Assembly (NCBI GenBank): GCA_964618455.1
Contig: CAZUAQ010000018.1
Coordinates: 1 to 64,000 of the forward strand
Origin: CAZUAQ01 sp964618455
GTDB lineage: Bacteria > Planctomycetota > Phycisphaerae > UBA1845 > PWPN01
DNA: 64,000 bases
Reading direction: 5' to 3'
Under the pieces are notes generated by a model that worked only from the letters and a program-made list of their open reading frames with translations, made no database searches and was not told the origin of the DNA. This document shows positions 1 to 8,503 of the stretch, piece by piece; positions within the stretch are counted from its first letter, which is position 1; each line of letters starts with the position of its first letter. The position numbers and the translations under genes are program-made.

Positions 1-54
1 TCAAGCAAAAAGAAGTGTGTTTACGAAAAACGCTGCGGACGGTAAACAGTTACC

Positions 55-594
55 ATGGGACAGGACAGGCCGACATCATGCATGGCCACCGGCGGTAAGT
101 ACGTGATCAAAGACCTGTACGACGCCCCCGATTCCATGTTCGTGCTCTGGGAGTATCCCGACAACTGGACGCTCGAGTACACGCTGCGCCAGGCCAACGG
201 TCAAACCGCCGATGGCAGCAACTACGGCATCATGTTCCACGGCACCGATGCGGCGGTGTACCTCGATCGATCCGGCTACCAGGTCTATCCCGAGGGCAAT
301 CGGGCCAGACCGAAGAAGGTGGGCACGCCGCGCAAGAACAACTTCATGCCGCGCAGTTTGAGCGTGCCCCACATCCGCAATTTCCTCGACTGTGTGAAGT
401 CGCGGCAACGCCCCACCGCCGATGTCGAGATCGGACATCGGGCAACCATCGTGCCGCACCTGGGCAATATCGCGGTGCGCACGGGGCATCGACTGACGTG
501 GAACGCCGAGTCGGAAACGCTCGTGGATGATCCGGTGGCAAGCAAGCTGCTGACCCGCGACTATCGTCAACCGTACGAACTGCCAGCAATCTGA
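55..594 (+). CDS. Gfo/Idh/MocA-family oxidoreductase, C-terminal fragment
   Basis: The 179 readable residues match the C-terminal substrate-binding domain of Gfo/Idh/MocA NAD(P)-dependent sugar oxidoreductases as found in planctomycetes. The typical late block is present: 'PHIRNFLDCVKSRQRPTADV', then 'GHRATIVPHLGNIA' and 'TGHRLTWNAES'. Family members are usually around 400-450 residues, so the N-terminal Rossmann domain with its GxGxxG motif is missing. The ATG used here is almost certainly internal: the homologous block continues right up to it, and the same frame has a TAA at 43-45. The gene is therefore either cut by a frameshift or rearrangement just upstream, or the first 50 bases are unreliable contig-end sequence. 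The substrate cannot be told from this part. Confidence 0.75.
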   Translation: MGQDRPTSCMATGGKYVIKDLYDAPDSMFVLWEYPDNWTLEYTLRQANGQTADGSNYGIMFHGTDAAVYLDRSGYQVYPEGNRARPKKVGTPRKNNFMPRSLSVPHIRNFLDCVKSRQRPTADVEIGHRATIVPHLGNIAVRTGHRLTWNAESETLVDDPVASKLLTRDYRQPYELPAI

Positions 595-639
595 TCGACA
601 CTCGGCTCCGTATGATCTTTCAACCCTGGGAGACGATCC

Positions 640-2721
640 ATGAATCCGTTGTTCACCCGCCCCTCCGCTCTCGTGTCGTTTGGCATTACGGCCCTCGTGT
701 TGTGTATGTCGGGAAACCTGGCCGCTCAACCCACCGAGGAAAAGCAGGACGGACGTGCCACGACGGCCCTGAAGACCTTGTGCGAGGCCTTCTCCATGAT
801 CGAAAGGACGTCCGATCCGGATGCCGTGCTTTCTCATGACAAGCGTATCAATGCGTTGCTCGCCGGCGCGCCCACGACGTTTACACTGGGCGGCCAGGAC
901 GCCTGGAGCCTGCTGCCCGCTTGGAAGCGCGCCGAGGCGCCCGTGATCCGAGAGCCGGATCATCACGTGTACACCCTCACGTGGACCGATCCTGAAACAG
1001 ACTTCGAGGCGTCGCTGCGTAGCGTAGTCTTTTTCGACCCTCCGGCGGTCGAGACGCGTTGGACGTTCACCAATAAGGGAACCGATCCGAGTGCCCTGAT
1101 CACCGGTGTCGACAGCGTGGCGCTTCGCATAGCGTCCAAGGAGAATCAAACGGTGCTGGTCACCGGCAGCGGTGGCACGTCGATGCACTTCGGCTCCGCC
1201 CAGGCGGGATTCCAGATGGATCACACGCGATTGGGCCATCCGGCAAAGGTCGCCCTCGAAGTCACCGGCGGGCGGTCAAGCGCGGGCACGCTGCCCATCT
1301 TCTATCTCGAAGACCAGGAAGCCGGTCGGGGTTTCGCGATCGCCCTCGGCTGGTCGGGAAACTGGAAGGGAGAGGCCCGCTTCATTCATGACAACGCCAC
1401 CGTCGAGCTGGACGCGGGGGTCGAACCCGTGCACTTCCGGCTTCCCCCCGGCGAATCGGTACACCTGCCCACCGCGCTCGTGATTCCGTTTGAAGGGGAT
1501 CTCGCCGAGGGCGTCAACGCGTACCGCCGGCTGCTCCGACAGCACTACCAGGGACGGCTCGGAGGGAAGCCGGTCCTGCCCCCCGTCTCGTTCTCCACGT
1601 GGTTCACCTTCTTCAACGGCATTCACGACGAGATGCTGCGCGAACTGGCGACGCACGCGGCATCGCTCGGCATTGAGTACTTCTGCATCGACGCGGGCTG
1701 GTTCACCGGGCACTTCCCGGGCGACGTGGGAAGCTGGCAGGTGAACCAGGAACGATTCCCTGACGGCCTGGAACCCGTGGGCAAACACGTACACGACCTG
1801 GGCCTGAAGCTCGGCCTCTGGTTCGAGCCGGAGCGCGTCGCGCAGAACTCGACCTGGCACAAGGAACACCCGGAGCTCATGCTGGGCCATGACCTGCTCG
1901 ATCTCTCGAAGCCCGAAGCGCGGCAGTTGATCCTCGACATGATGAGCGGCTACATCCACAAGCTCGATGTCAACTGGATCCGCTACGATTTCAACACCAA
2001 CCCTTACAACGCCTGGGTCCAGGCCGAGGGTGACGACGAGAAGGGGCTCGTACAGATCCGGTACATCAACGGCCTGTACACGCTCCTGGACGAGCTGATG
2101 CGCCGGCACCCGAATCTGCTCATCGAGCAATGCTCGAGCGGCGGATTGCGGATCGATCTCGAAACCATCCGGCACGGCCACACCTTCTGGAAGAGCGACG
2201 ATACCTATGACCAGACGCTGATGCGTTTCCAGGAAACCGGCGGTAACCACTTCCTTCTGGCCGGCCACCTGAATACGAATTACTGCCACGTCAAATCGCA
2301 GGGGGAGATCATCGGTCTGTTTGCCGGGGCCCTGGGGTTCGGCGCCGATTTCCGCAAGCTCGAGCCTGACCGGATGGAGACGATCCGCCAGTGCATCAAG
2401 GCGTACAAGCTGGTCCGCCCCTTCCTGAACAAGGATTACTACCCGCTGTTCTCTCAACAGCGGTCCGATCGGACGTGGGACGGCTGGCAATTTCACGACC
2501 CCGAAGCCCGTCAAGGCTGCTTCATCATCTACCGGCCCGAGGTCTCTCCGTACACCACCGCCACGATCCAGCTTCGCGGACTCGTGCCGGACCGGTCCTA
2601 CCAACTGATCGACCTGTTCACCGGAAAAACACGATCCGAGACGGGCCGAACGCTCATGGCGGGCCTTGAGCAGAAACTAGCGAAAGACACCGGCGAAGTC
2701 TGGGGCTATATCGCGGAATGA
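640..2721 (+). CDS. Secreted alpha-galactosidase, glycoside hydrolase family 36
   Basis: Hydrolyses terminal alpha-galactosides, probably from plant or algal oligosaccharides, outside the cytoplasm. The 693-residue product starts with a signal peptide (basic start, hydrophobic stretch, cleavage near 'LAAQ'). An N-terminal beta-sandwich of about 300 residues is followed by a (beta/alpha)8 barrel. The GH36/clan D signatures are in order: 'FCIDAGWF', 'LGLWFEPE', 'WIRYDFN' (expected nucleophile Asp450), 'EQCSSGG' and 'WKSDDTYD' (expected acid/base Asp520 or Asp521). A small C-terminal beta domain ends the protein. A GGGAGA ribosome site lies 7 nt before the ATG. It stands alone between an oxidoreductase fragment and a convergent aminotransferase. 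Family assignment is firm; the exact substrate is not shown. Confidence 0.9.
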   Translation: MNPLFTRPSALVSFGITALVLCMSGNLAAQPTEEKQDGRATTALKTLCEAFSMIERTSDPDAVLSHDKRINALLAGAPTTFTLGGQDAWSLLPAWKRAEAPVIREPDHHVYTLTWTDPETDFEASLRSVVFFDPPAVETRWTFTNKGTDPSALITGVDSVALRIASKENQTVLVTGSGGTSMHFGSAQAGFQMDHTRLGHPAKVALEVTGGRSSAGTLPIFYLEDQEAGRGFAIALGWSGNWKGEARFIHDNATVELDAGVEPVHFRLPPGESVHLPTALVIPFEGDLAEGVNAYRRLLRQHYQGRLGGKPVLPPVSFSTWFTFFNGIHDEMLRELATHAASLGIEYFCIDAGWFTGHFPGDVGSWQVNQERFPDGLEPVGKHVHDLGLKLGLWFEPERVAQNSTWHKEHPELMLGHDLLDLSKPEARQLILDMMSGYIHKLDVNWIRYDFNTNPYNAWVQAEGDDEKGLVQIRYINGLYTLLDELMRRHPNLLIEQCSSGGLRIDLETIRHGHTFWKSDDTYDQTLMRFQETGGNHFLLAGHLNTNYCHVKSQGEIIGLFAGALGFGADFRKLEPDRMETIRQCIKAYKLVRPFLNKDYYPLFSQQRSDRTWDGWQFHDPEARQGCFIIYRPEVSPYTTATIQLRGLVPDRSYQLIDLFTGKTRSETGRTLMAGLEQKLAKDTGEVWGYIAE

Positions 2722-2747
2722 TGCAGAAGAGTTCTCGGGCGGGACGA

Positions 2748-3971
2748 TCATGTGACGGATGAGCCTGCCGGCTCACACTCGCGCTGCAGGAACTCGATCA
2801 GCCGCCGGGCGTGGCGGTCGCTGACGCGGTCGTGCGTCGGCAGGTTCACGATCTCCTCCGCCGCCTGCTCGGCCACCGGGCAGTCGCCGCGCCGATACCC
2901 CAGGCATTCATACGGCATCATGTTCGAATGCATGGGCTGATTGAACCAGTCGCCCAGCTCGAGCCGTTGCGCAGCGGCCTTCTCCAGGGCTTCGTTCTTG
3001 CGCGTCACGCGAACCGGAAACCGCAGCAATGCCACGTCGCTCTCCTCCGGCCAGCGGGGCACCTCGTACCCGCCGGTCGGTAAGGCCTCCCGGTAGTACG
3101 CAATCAGTTCCTGCCGCCGTCGCGCCGCCGCCTCGTCGCGCTTCAACGCGCTCAGCCCGGCGGTCGCCTGCACCTCCGACATCCGCAGGAACTGCCGCTC
3201 ATCCCAAGCCTTGTATTCCTTGATGTTCGTCGACCCCGTAATCCCGGCGGCGCGGCTCAGCTTGCGATACATCCGCCGGGCGAGCGTGACCGTCGACGGG
3301 TACACCGCCAGGTCGAAGATGATGTTCTGCACCGCCAATTGCGCCGCCAGCTTCGCCGAGGGGGCATGGGCCGATTCGGCACGCACCTGCCGGACCTTCT
3401 CCGCGAAGGCGTCGTCGTTGCACACCAGCACGCCGCCCAGCCCGGTCGTGAAGGGCTTGCTCCACTGGCTGGAAAAGAACCCCGCCGTTCCCCACGTGCC
3501 GGCATGCTTCCCGCGACAGGTCGTCCCCAGCGCGTGGCAGCAGTCCTCGAACAGCGCGAGGTTCCGCTCCGCCGCGAACGTCGCGATCTCCGCCAGATCG
3601 ACGTTCGGCCACCCGTACGTGTGCTGGATCATGATGGCCCGGGTGCGGTCCGTCACCTTCGCGCGAATCGCGTCCAGTGTCGGCGTGCAGTAGACCGGCT
3701 CGATCTCCGCGTACACCGGCGTCATCCCCACGTTTGTGGCGGCGGCCGGCACCACCGCGCAGGTATAGCCCGGCATGACCACCTCATCCCCCTCGCCCAC
3801 GCCAAGCGCCTTCAATGCGGCGTAGAACGCGAACCGCCCTTTCATGAACGCGACGGCATGAGGGGCTCCGACGCGCTCGGCAAACGCGTGTTCGTAGGCG
3901 GCCACGTTCGGGCCGTCGACACACGCCCTTCGCGGGATAACGTATTTCAGAAGTGGCAGGGTCTTGGTCAT
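2748..3971 (-). CDS. DegT/DnrJ/EryC1/StrS-family aminotransferase
   Basis: PLP-dependent sugar-nucleotide aminotransferase family, which usually makes amino sugars for surface polysaccharides or glycolipids. The 407 residues show the family features: 'VVMPGYTCAVVPAAA' near residue 70, a cofactor segment 'LFEDCCHALG', and the Schiff-base lysine in 'SQWSKPFTTG' (Lys172). The C-terminus carries the usual small domain. It lies 19 nt downstream of a family 2 glycosyltransferase in the same direction, so the two are probably co-transcribed. There is no clear Shine-Dalgarno before the ATG, which suggests coupling to the upstream gene. Some family members are dehydratases or reductases instead of aminotransferases, but the conserved lysine supports a PLP enzyme. 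Confidence 0.85.
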   Translation of the reverse strand: MTKTLPLLKYVIPRRACVDGPNVAAYEHAFAERVGAPHAVAFMKGRFAFYAALKALGVGEGDEVVMPGYTCAVVPAAATNVGMTPVYAEIEPVYCTPTLDAIRAKVTDRTRAIMIQHTYGWPNVDLAEIATFAAERNLALFEDCCHALGTTCRGKHAGTWGTAGFFSSQWSKPFTTGLGGVLVCNDDAFAEKVRQVRAESAHAPSAKLAAQLAVQNIIFDLAVYPSTVTLARRMYRKLSRAAGITGSTNIKEYKAWDERQFLRMSEVQATAGLSALKRDEAAARRRQELIAYYREALPTGGYEVPRWPEESDVALLRFPVRVTRKNEALEKAAAQRLELGDWFNQPMHSNMMPYECLGYRRGDCPVAEQAAEEIVNLPTHDRVSDRHARRLIEFLQRECEPAGSSVT

Positions 3972-3990
3972 AAACTCGGTGAAAAAAGGA

Positions 3991-5154
3991 TTACCCGTCC
4001 GTGCGGTCCGGTTCCCACGAGGCCGCCTGGTTGCCGATGACGAACTTCACCAGGGCGACCGAGAAAGCACTCATGACGACGGCATAGAAGGAGAACAGAG
4101 ACAATCCGGGGACGCGCGAGGTCAACCGGGGGAATTGAACACTCAACACGGCGATCAGCACGCCGACCCACATCAGCACCGCGATCGGCCACCAGCCGGG
4201 GATCGTCAGTGACGCTACCGTGCCCGAGAGCAGACACAGGATCAGCAACAGCGGCATGAACCAGCGGATCACCTTGCTGGAGAGATTCTGAAACGTATAG
4301 AGCAACGTGTTCGTCGTGAAGCCGCGGCGGGTCGCGTACATCGTGAAGGCCAGGCACTGCAGCGCCATCCGCACGCGCGCCTTGAATTCCGTGGACGAAC
4401 GGGTTCGCGATGTCTCCCAGCACACCGCCTCCGGCTCGTACACGCTTCGCAGCCCCATCCGGGCAATCTGGAACGCGTTCCACTCTTCCGATGACATCTG
4501 GGCGGGCACGGGCACGAAGACGCTCTTGCGAATCGCATGCAGCGCGCCGCTCAATTGCGTCTGGTGGCCGAACAGGGACTCGTGAGATCGCTGCGACACG
4601 ACAAATCGCTGGTAACCCTTGAACCCCTTGGAGACCGCGCTGCCCTCGTACGTGTACGCCACGCGCCCGGACACGCCGCCGATGGTCGGGTCCGCGAAAT
4701 TCGCGACCAGCTTCCGAACGCAATCCGGCTCGTAACGGCTCGTCGCATCGCTGCAGATCACGATCTCGCCCTCGGCCGCTACGATCGCCTCGTTCAGCGT
4801 CAGCGTCTTGCCCAAACGCCCCTCGGTGCGCAGCAGCTTCACGCCCTCGCCCGCAAAGCGCTTGACGATGTCGTCCGTCGCGTCCGTCGAGCCGTCCGAG
4901 GCGATGACAATCTCCATTTTTTCCCGGGGATAATCGATCTCCAGCGTGTTACGGATCTTGGTCTCGATGACCTCTTCTTCGTTATAGGCCGAAACGATAA
5001 GCGTCACCGGTGGTTCGATCGCATCTTTCCGGGCTTCACGCCGTACAACGCGCGCCAGGAGATACGCCAGCACCGGATAGCCCACGAACGCGTACACCAG
5101 CAGGGCGACACTCAATCCGAAAACCCACAGCGATATCAGTGCCACCATTCCCAT
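3991..5154 (-). CDS. Membrane-bound family 2 glycosyltransferase
   Basis: Transfers a sugar from a nucleotide donor to an acceptor at the inner membrane. The protein (387 aa) begins with a transmembrane helix (about residues 5-28), followed by a GT-A fold: 'VTLIVSAYNEEEVIE', 'IVIASDGSTDATDD' and an Asp-containing 'VICSDATSRYEPD'. A 'SSEEWNAFQIARMG' block and three or four further membrane helices complete the C-terminal part, the architecture of processive or cellulose-synthase-like GT2 enzymes. It is followed at 19 nt by the DegT aminotransferase and preceded, after 190 nt, by a MATE transporter on the same strand. Together they could build and export a glycan. The product is unknown. Confidence 0.85.
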   Translation of the reverse strand: MGMVALISLWVFGLSVALLVYAFVGYPVLAYLLARVVRREARKDAIEPPVTLIVSAYNEEEVIETKIRNTLEIDYPREKMEIVIASDGSTDATDDIVKRFAGEGVKLLRTEGRLGKTLTLNEAIVAAEGEIVICSDATSRYEPDCVRKLVANFADPTIGGVSGRVAYTYEGSAVSKGFKGYQRFVVSQRSHESLFGHQTQLSGALHAIRKSVFVPVPAQMSSEEWNAFQIARMGLRSVYEPEAVCWETSRTRSSTEFKARVRMALQCLAFTMYATRRGFTTNTLLYTFQNLSSKVIRWFMPLLLILCLLSGTVASLTIPGWWPIAVLMWVGVLIAVLSVQFPRLTSRVPGLSLFSFYAVVMSAFSVALVKFVIGNQAASWEPDRTDG

Positions 5155-5345
5155 ACGATTGATCCACGAGCGGAAAACGAGCCGATAACGACTCTCATGT
5201 GTCCGGCAGCCGACTCAACTCTGCGACGACAGTTTATGAAGTTCCCTGACGTGGCATTCTAGCACGCGAGACGCGGGGTCTCCATGTCGAGAAAGTCCTG
5301 TCTTTATTACCTGCAACAAGAACGTACTCGAGCCTTCTTCGATCT

Positions 5346-7010
5346 TCACGGCCGCACATCCTGAAACTCATCCGTCGGCGGGACGACGTGCACCGGCGAA
5401 ACGCTATCCGGCATCGGATCCAGTGTCGGCCCTTCCGGTTCCAGGCTGTCCGGCGGCACGAGCGGCTGAGCGATCACCGCCTCGGTCACGGAGCCGTCGT
5501 ATTCCGCCGGCTGAGGCTCGGTCCGACCAATGACGTCCAGCGTCTCCCACCGTCCGCCATGCCATCGCCACGCCAGCGCCGATCCGATCGACAGCAGGAA
5601 CAGTGTCGCAAACGCCCACGGCCCCTTGATCCCCAGCGAAGGCCAGACCATGCTGATCGTCATGCCGCCGCCGACCATGAGTCCCCAGGACAGCACCGCC
5701 CCAGCCACCGCCGGCCAGAACGTATCTCCCGCGCCGCGCAGCGCGCAACTGTACGTGATCGCCACCGCATCGAAGAGCTGGAAAATCGCCACGAAGCCCA
5801 TCAGGCTCGCGCCCAGCGCGATGACCACGCCATCATTCGTGAACCACGTCATCATCGTGCCGCCCATCGTGACGAACAAGGCGCCCATCAGCCCCATGTA
5901 CACGAGGTTCAGCGTCAGCCCGAGTCGTGTCCGGTATCGCGCGAGGTCCGGGCGACCCTCGCCGATTGCGCGGCCGACCATCGCCGAGACCGCCATGCCG
6001 ATCCCGATCGCCGGCATGAACGAGAGTTCCGTGAACCGCCAGCAGGTGGCCGACGCCGCCAACTCGGACGTACCCAGTCGACCGATCACCACCACGAAAA
6101 ACGTCGACCACGCCCCGATGTCCAGGCAGAACGCCATGCCCGCGGGCCAGCCGATCTTCATCAGCCGGCGCAACTTGTCCATGTCCAACCGGCACGTCTT
6201 CGTCGCTTCATAGACCGCGCTGACCTTCCGCAGGCAGAACGCATCCATCAGCCAGAGCACGCGGACAACGGTCGCGATCACCGTGGCCAGGGCCGCGCCC
6301 TCGATCCCCATCGCCGGCATACCCCACCGCCCCAGCACGAGCCCGTACGTCAGAACGGCGTTCACGGCGGTGGACACGATCACCGAAATCGTATTCACGC
6401 GCGGCTTGTGGATCCCGATGAAAAAGTGACCGAGCGCCCCGCACACCCCGGCGGGGATGAGGCTCAGCATGCGCAGGCGCGTGTAGTCCACCTCCATCGC
6501 CACGACATCCGGCGCGTGCCCCACGGCGTTGAAGATCAGAGGAATCACCGGCCACAGCAGTAACGCCGCTCCCCCGTACAGCACCGACATCCACACCCCC
6601 TGCCACGCGTAGAGCGAACAATCCCGCGGCCGATTCGCCCCGAGCGACTGACTCACCGTCGTGCTCACGCAGAAGATGATGCCGATCATCAACGCGAAGA
6701 CCGTGAAGAAGACCATCGTTCCCGATTGCACCGCCGCCATGGCGGAAGGCCCGAGCCGCGAGACGATGACGAAGTCCACGAAGCTCATCAGCGTCTCGGC
6801 TGCCGTCGCCGCCACGTTCGGCCCCGCCATGAGCAGGAGGCCCTTCAGTTCCGCGCGGCGGTCAATATCGAGCGGCGGCGCGTAACCCATTACGGAGGCG
6901 CCATGGGCATCGCCACCCTGCGCCTTCATGGCCGCCCCGACAGCAGGCGAAGTGTCCCCATCGGACCGTTCATGGGGGGTGTGATCGGTCATTGATTCCT
7001 TGGATTGCAT
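5346..7010 (-). CDS. MATE-family multidrug/flippase transporter
   Basis: Twelve-helix membrane transporter of the MATE (multi-antimicrobial extrusion) family, in the MOP flippase superfamily; members exchange Na+ or H+ for drugs or metabolites. The 554-residue protein has the two-fold repeated helical bundle from about residue 35 to 485, with typical runs such as 'GPNVAATAAETLMSFVDF' and the mirrored 'IGWPAGMAFCLDIGAW'. The last 60 residues are a polar, proline-rich cytoplasmic tail that is not part of the family core. Two starts are possible: position 7010, or an ATG at 6992 that sits just after AAGGA. It may flip a lipid-linked product of the neighbouring glycosyltransferase group, but an efflux role is equally possible. 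Confidence 0.85.
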   Translation of the reverse strand: MQSKESMTDHTPHERSDGDTSPAVGAAMKAQGGDAHGASVMGYAPPLDIDRRAELKGLLLMAGPNVAATAAETLMSFVDFVIVSRLGPSAMAAVQSGTMVFFTVFALMIGIIFCVSTTVSQSLGANRPRDCSLYAWQGVWMSVLYGGAALLLWPVIPLIFNAVGHAPDVVAMEVDYTRLRMLSLIPAGVCGALGHFFIGIHKPRVNTISVIVSTAVNAVLTYGLVLGRWGMPAMGIEGAALATVIATVVRVLWLMDAFCLRKVSAVYEATKTCRLDMDKLRRLMKIGWPAGMAFCLDIGAWSTFFVVVIGRLGTSELAASATCWRFTELSFMPAIGIGMAVSAMVGRAIGEGRPDLARYRTRLGLTLNLVYMGLMGALFVTMGGTMMTWFTNDGVVIALGASLMGFVAIFQLFDAVAITYSCALRGAGDTFWPAVAGAVLSWGLMVGGGMTISMVWPSLGIKGPWAFATLFLLSIGSALAWRWHGGRWETLDVIGRTEPQPAEYDGSVTEAVIAQPLVPPDSLEPEGPTLDPMPDSVSPVHVVPPTDEFQDVRP

Positions 7011-7079
7011 AAGGTCATCCGTTCCATGCTTGCAGAAACACGTCCATCCATCGAACTTCGCATGGAGAAACGGGGCGCC

Positions 7080-7113
7080 AAAAAAAATCCCGAGAGCGGC
7101 AAGACTCTCGGGA
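7080..7113 (-). terminator. Rho-independent terminator
   Basis: A perfect 9-bp stem (TCCCGAGAG at 7088-7096 with CTCTCGGGA at 7105-7113, 8-nt loop) is followed on the minus strand by eight consecutive T (A-run 7080-7087). It should end transcription of the lipoprotein gene that stops at 7368, before the MATE gene. Confidence 0.8.
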
Positions 7114-7141
7114 TCGGGTCGTCAAGAAATCGCATATTCCC

Positions 7142-7339
7142 GGAGCGCTATGCCGTACCTCCATCGAAGGCGGTCACGATGACAATGTCGGGAATATTCC
7201 AAATCATCACTTCGCTCCGGTCGGGGGCAGCGTCATCTATGCAGACAGCCTGACACTCGCCCAAGTCAGCATTTTCACATTACGGGAGAATCCCGATGCC
7301 ACAAATATAGCTCGTCTCTCTGTCCCGTGCCACTCGTAA
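7142..7339 (+). pseudogene. Possible remnant of a prepilin-like (DUF1559-type) gene tail
   Basis: This frame has no start codon but stays open to TAA at 7337-7339. It reads about 65 residues resembling the C-terminal end of planctomycete prepilin-like secreted proteins, where a 'NHxxxGGNVLYxDGHVEF' block is usual. Here the block is 'NHHFAPVGGSVIYADS', with the DGH part lost. No N-terminal prepilin cleavage helix is found upstream, and the A-rich terminator at 7080-7113 interrupts the region. I read this as a decayed gene end; a chance open frame is the alternative. Confidence 0.3.
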
Positions 7340-7367
7340 ACAGAGTTTTTTCAGTCGCCGCCCGGGT

Positions 7368-8405
7368 TTAACGCCCCCGTAACATCCCGGGACCGGAGAA
7401 TGTACTGTCCACCGGGCTGCTCGGATCCCGTTCACGCGGCTGCGTTCGGTCGGATCCCGGTGCAGCCGAACTCGATCCGCCCGGCGGGGAAAGATCAATC
7501 TCCGGGGCAGACAGGTCGATTTCAGGCGCATTTTCATTACCACCCGGCTGAGAAATCACGATCTCCATCACTCGCAGGAAAGTCGGCGCGATGCGTGTCT
7601 GCATCGCGTTGTACGCCGCATCCGAAGTCTCCAGCATCCCCCCTTCGATCTCAGTGGTGATTTCATCGAGTGCGGTAGCTATCTCGTTCATGAGGCCGAT
7701 GATTTGCGCCTGAATCGTAGGATCGGTGGGCATGAACTCATCATCCAGGAGGATCGATGGATCTTCCACCAACCACGACCCATTGACCTGACGAAGGGGG
7801 AATTCCTCAATCGTATTTCCGTTCCCGCCCACCATGGTCACGGTGGCGGAATCGCCGGCCCCCCCCATCTGAATATCGCCGATTGACAATGACTTACCCA
7901 TGCCACCGAGCATGGGTAATCCCCCGGTGCGAGGAGCCTCGAAAGGCGTTTCCGGGAAGGCCTGCCCCCAGGCAGCAAGAAACCGATTGCCCGCGCGGAT
8001 GATGGGCCCCAAGGCTTCGTCCATGTTTTGTGCCTGTTCGAAAAACTCCGGAGTCGGATCGATCACCAGTTCGGACACTCGGCTGAAATCACCATGGCTC
8101 ATCATGCTGATGATCGACGCCGCCGTCGCATCCGGCGAGGATGTATCCACGATCACGCCGCCCTCAGCGTCGCCAACGCCTGATCCTCCGACCGCGGCAG
8201 ACGCCTCCTGCGGCTCCTCCGTCAGCGGAACGATGAGTGACGACTTCTCCGGCAGGCTCTCGAGGTTGACGAGCACCGGTCCGCCCACCGCCGCCTCCAC
8301 CGAAACCGGCGGCAGCGGTTCGTCGTTCTCACTGCATCCCGACGCGAAAACCGCGCCGAGCGACAATGGCAAGATCATGCAGCATAGGAATTTATAATTG
8401 ATCAT
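7368..8405 (-). CDS. Hypothetical lipoprotein
   Basis: Unrecognised 345-residue protein with a lipoprotein signal peptide ending in the lipobox 'FASGC' (modified Cys24), so it should be anchored to a membrane on the outer side. The start is taken at the ATG at 8405, which has GAGGG 8 nt upstream; a GTG nine bases earlier is less likely. The mature part is acidic and low in cysteine. It contains a stretch ('AASIISMMSHGDFSRVSELV' and following) reminiscent of small stress-accumulation domains, then a C-terminal proline/serine-rich tail. It lies downstream of, and in the same direction as, the RND efflux operon but has its own ribosome site and a terminator after it. No function can be assigned. 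Confidence 0.65.
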   Translation of the reverse strand: MINYKFLCCMILPLSLGAVFASGCSENDEPLPPVSVEAAVGGPVLVNLESLPEKSSLIVPLTEEPQEASAAVGGSGVGDAEGGVIVDTSSPDATAASIISMMSHGDFSRVSELVIDPTPEFFEQAQNMDEALGPIIRAGNRFLAAWGQAFPETPFEAPRTGGLPMLGGMGKSLSIGDIQMGGAGDSATVTMVGGNGNTIEEFPLRQVNGSWLVEDPSILLDDEFMPTDPTIQAQIIGLMNEIATALDEITTEIEGGMLETSDAAYNAMQTRIAPTFLRVMEIVISQPGGNENAPEIDLSAPEIDLSPPGGSSSAAPGSDRTQPRERDPSSPVDSTFSGPGMLRGR

Positions 8406-8503
8406 CGAGTTCACCCTCGGGAAGGCGGGTCGTCTTCATCACTGCTGAGACATCAGAATAGCAACCGCCCGCCCCATGGGTCAACTGTTGCAACCCTGCC
8501 CAC

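Noticed and set aside
76..1239. Long minus-strand open frame opposite the first two genes
   Set aside because: It lies antisense to a recognisable oxidoreductase and GH36 gene, has Arg/Gly-rich composition and no domain; typical shadow in GC-rich DNA. The same applies to antisense frames at 1276-2604, 10179-11618, 34023-35834, 40890-42806, 49410-50951 and 57655-59142.
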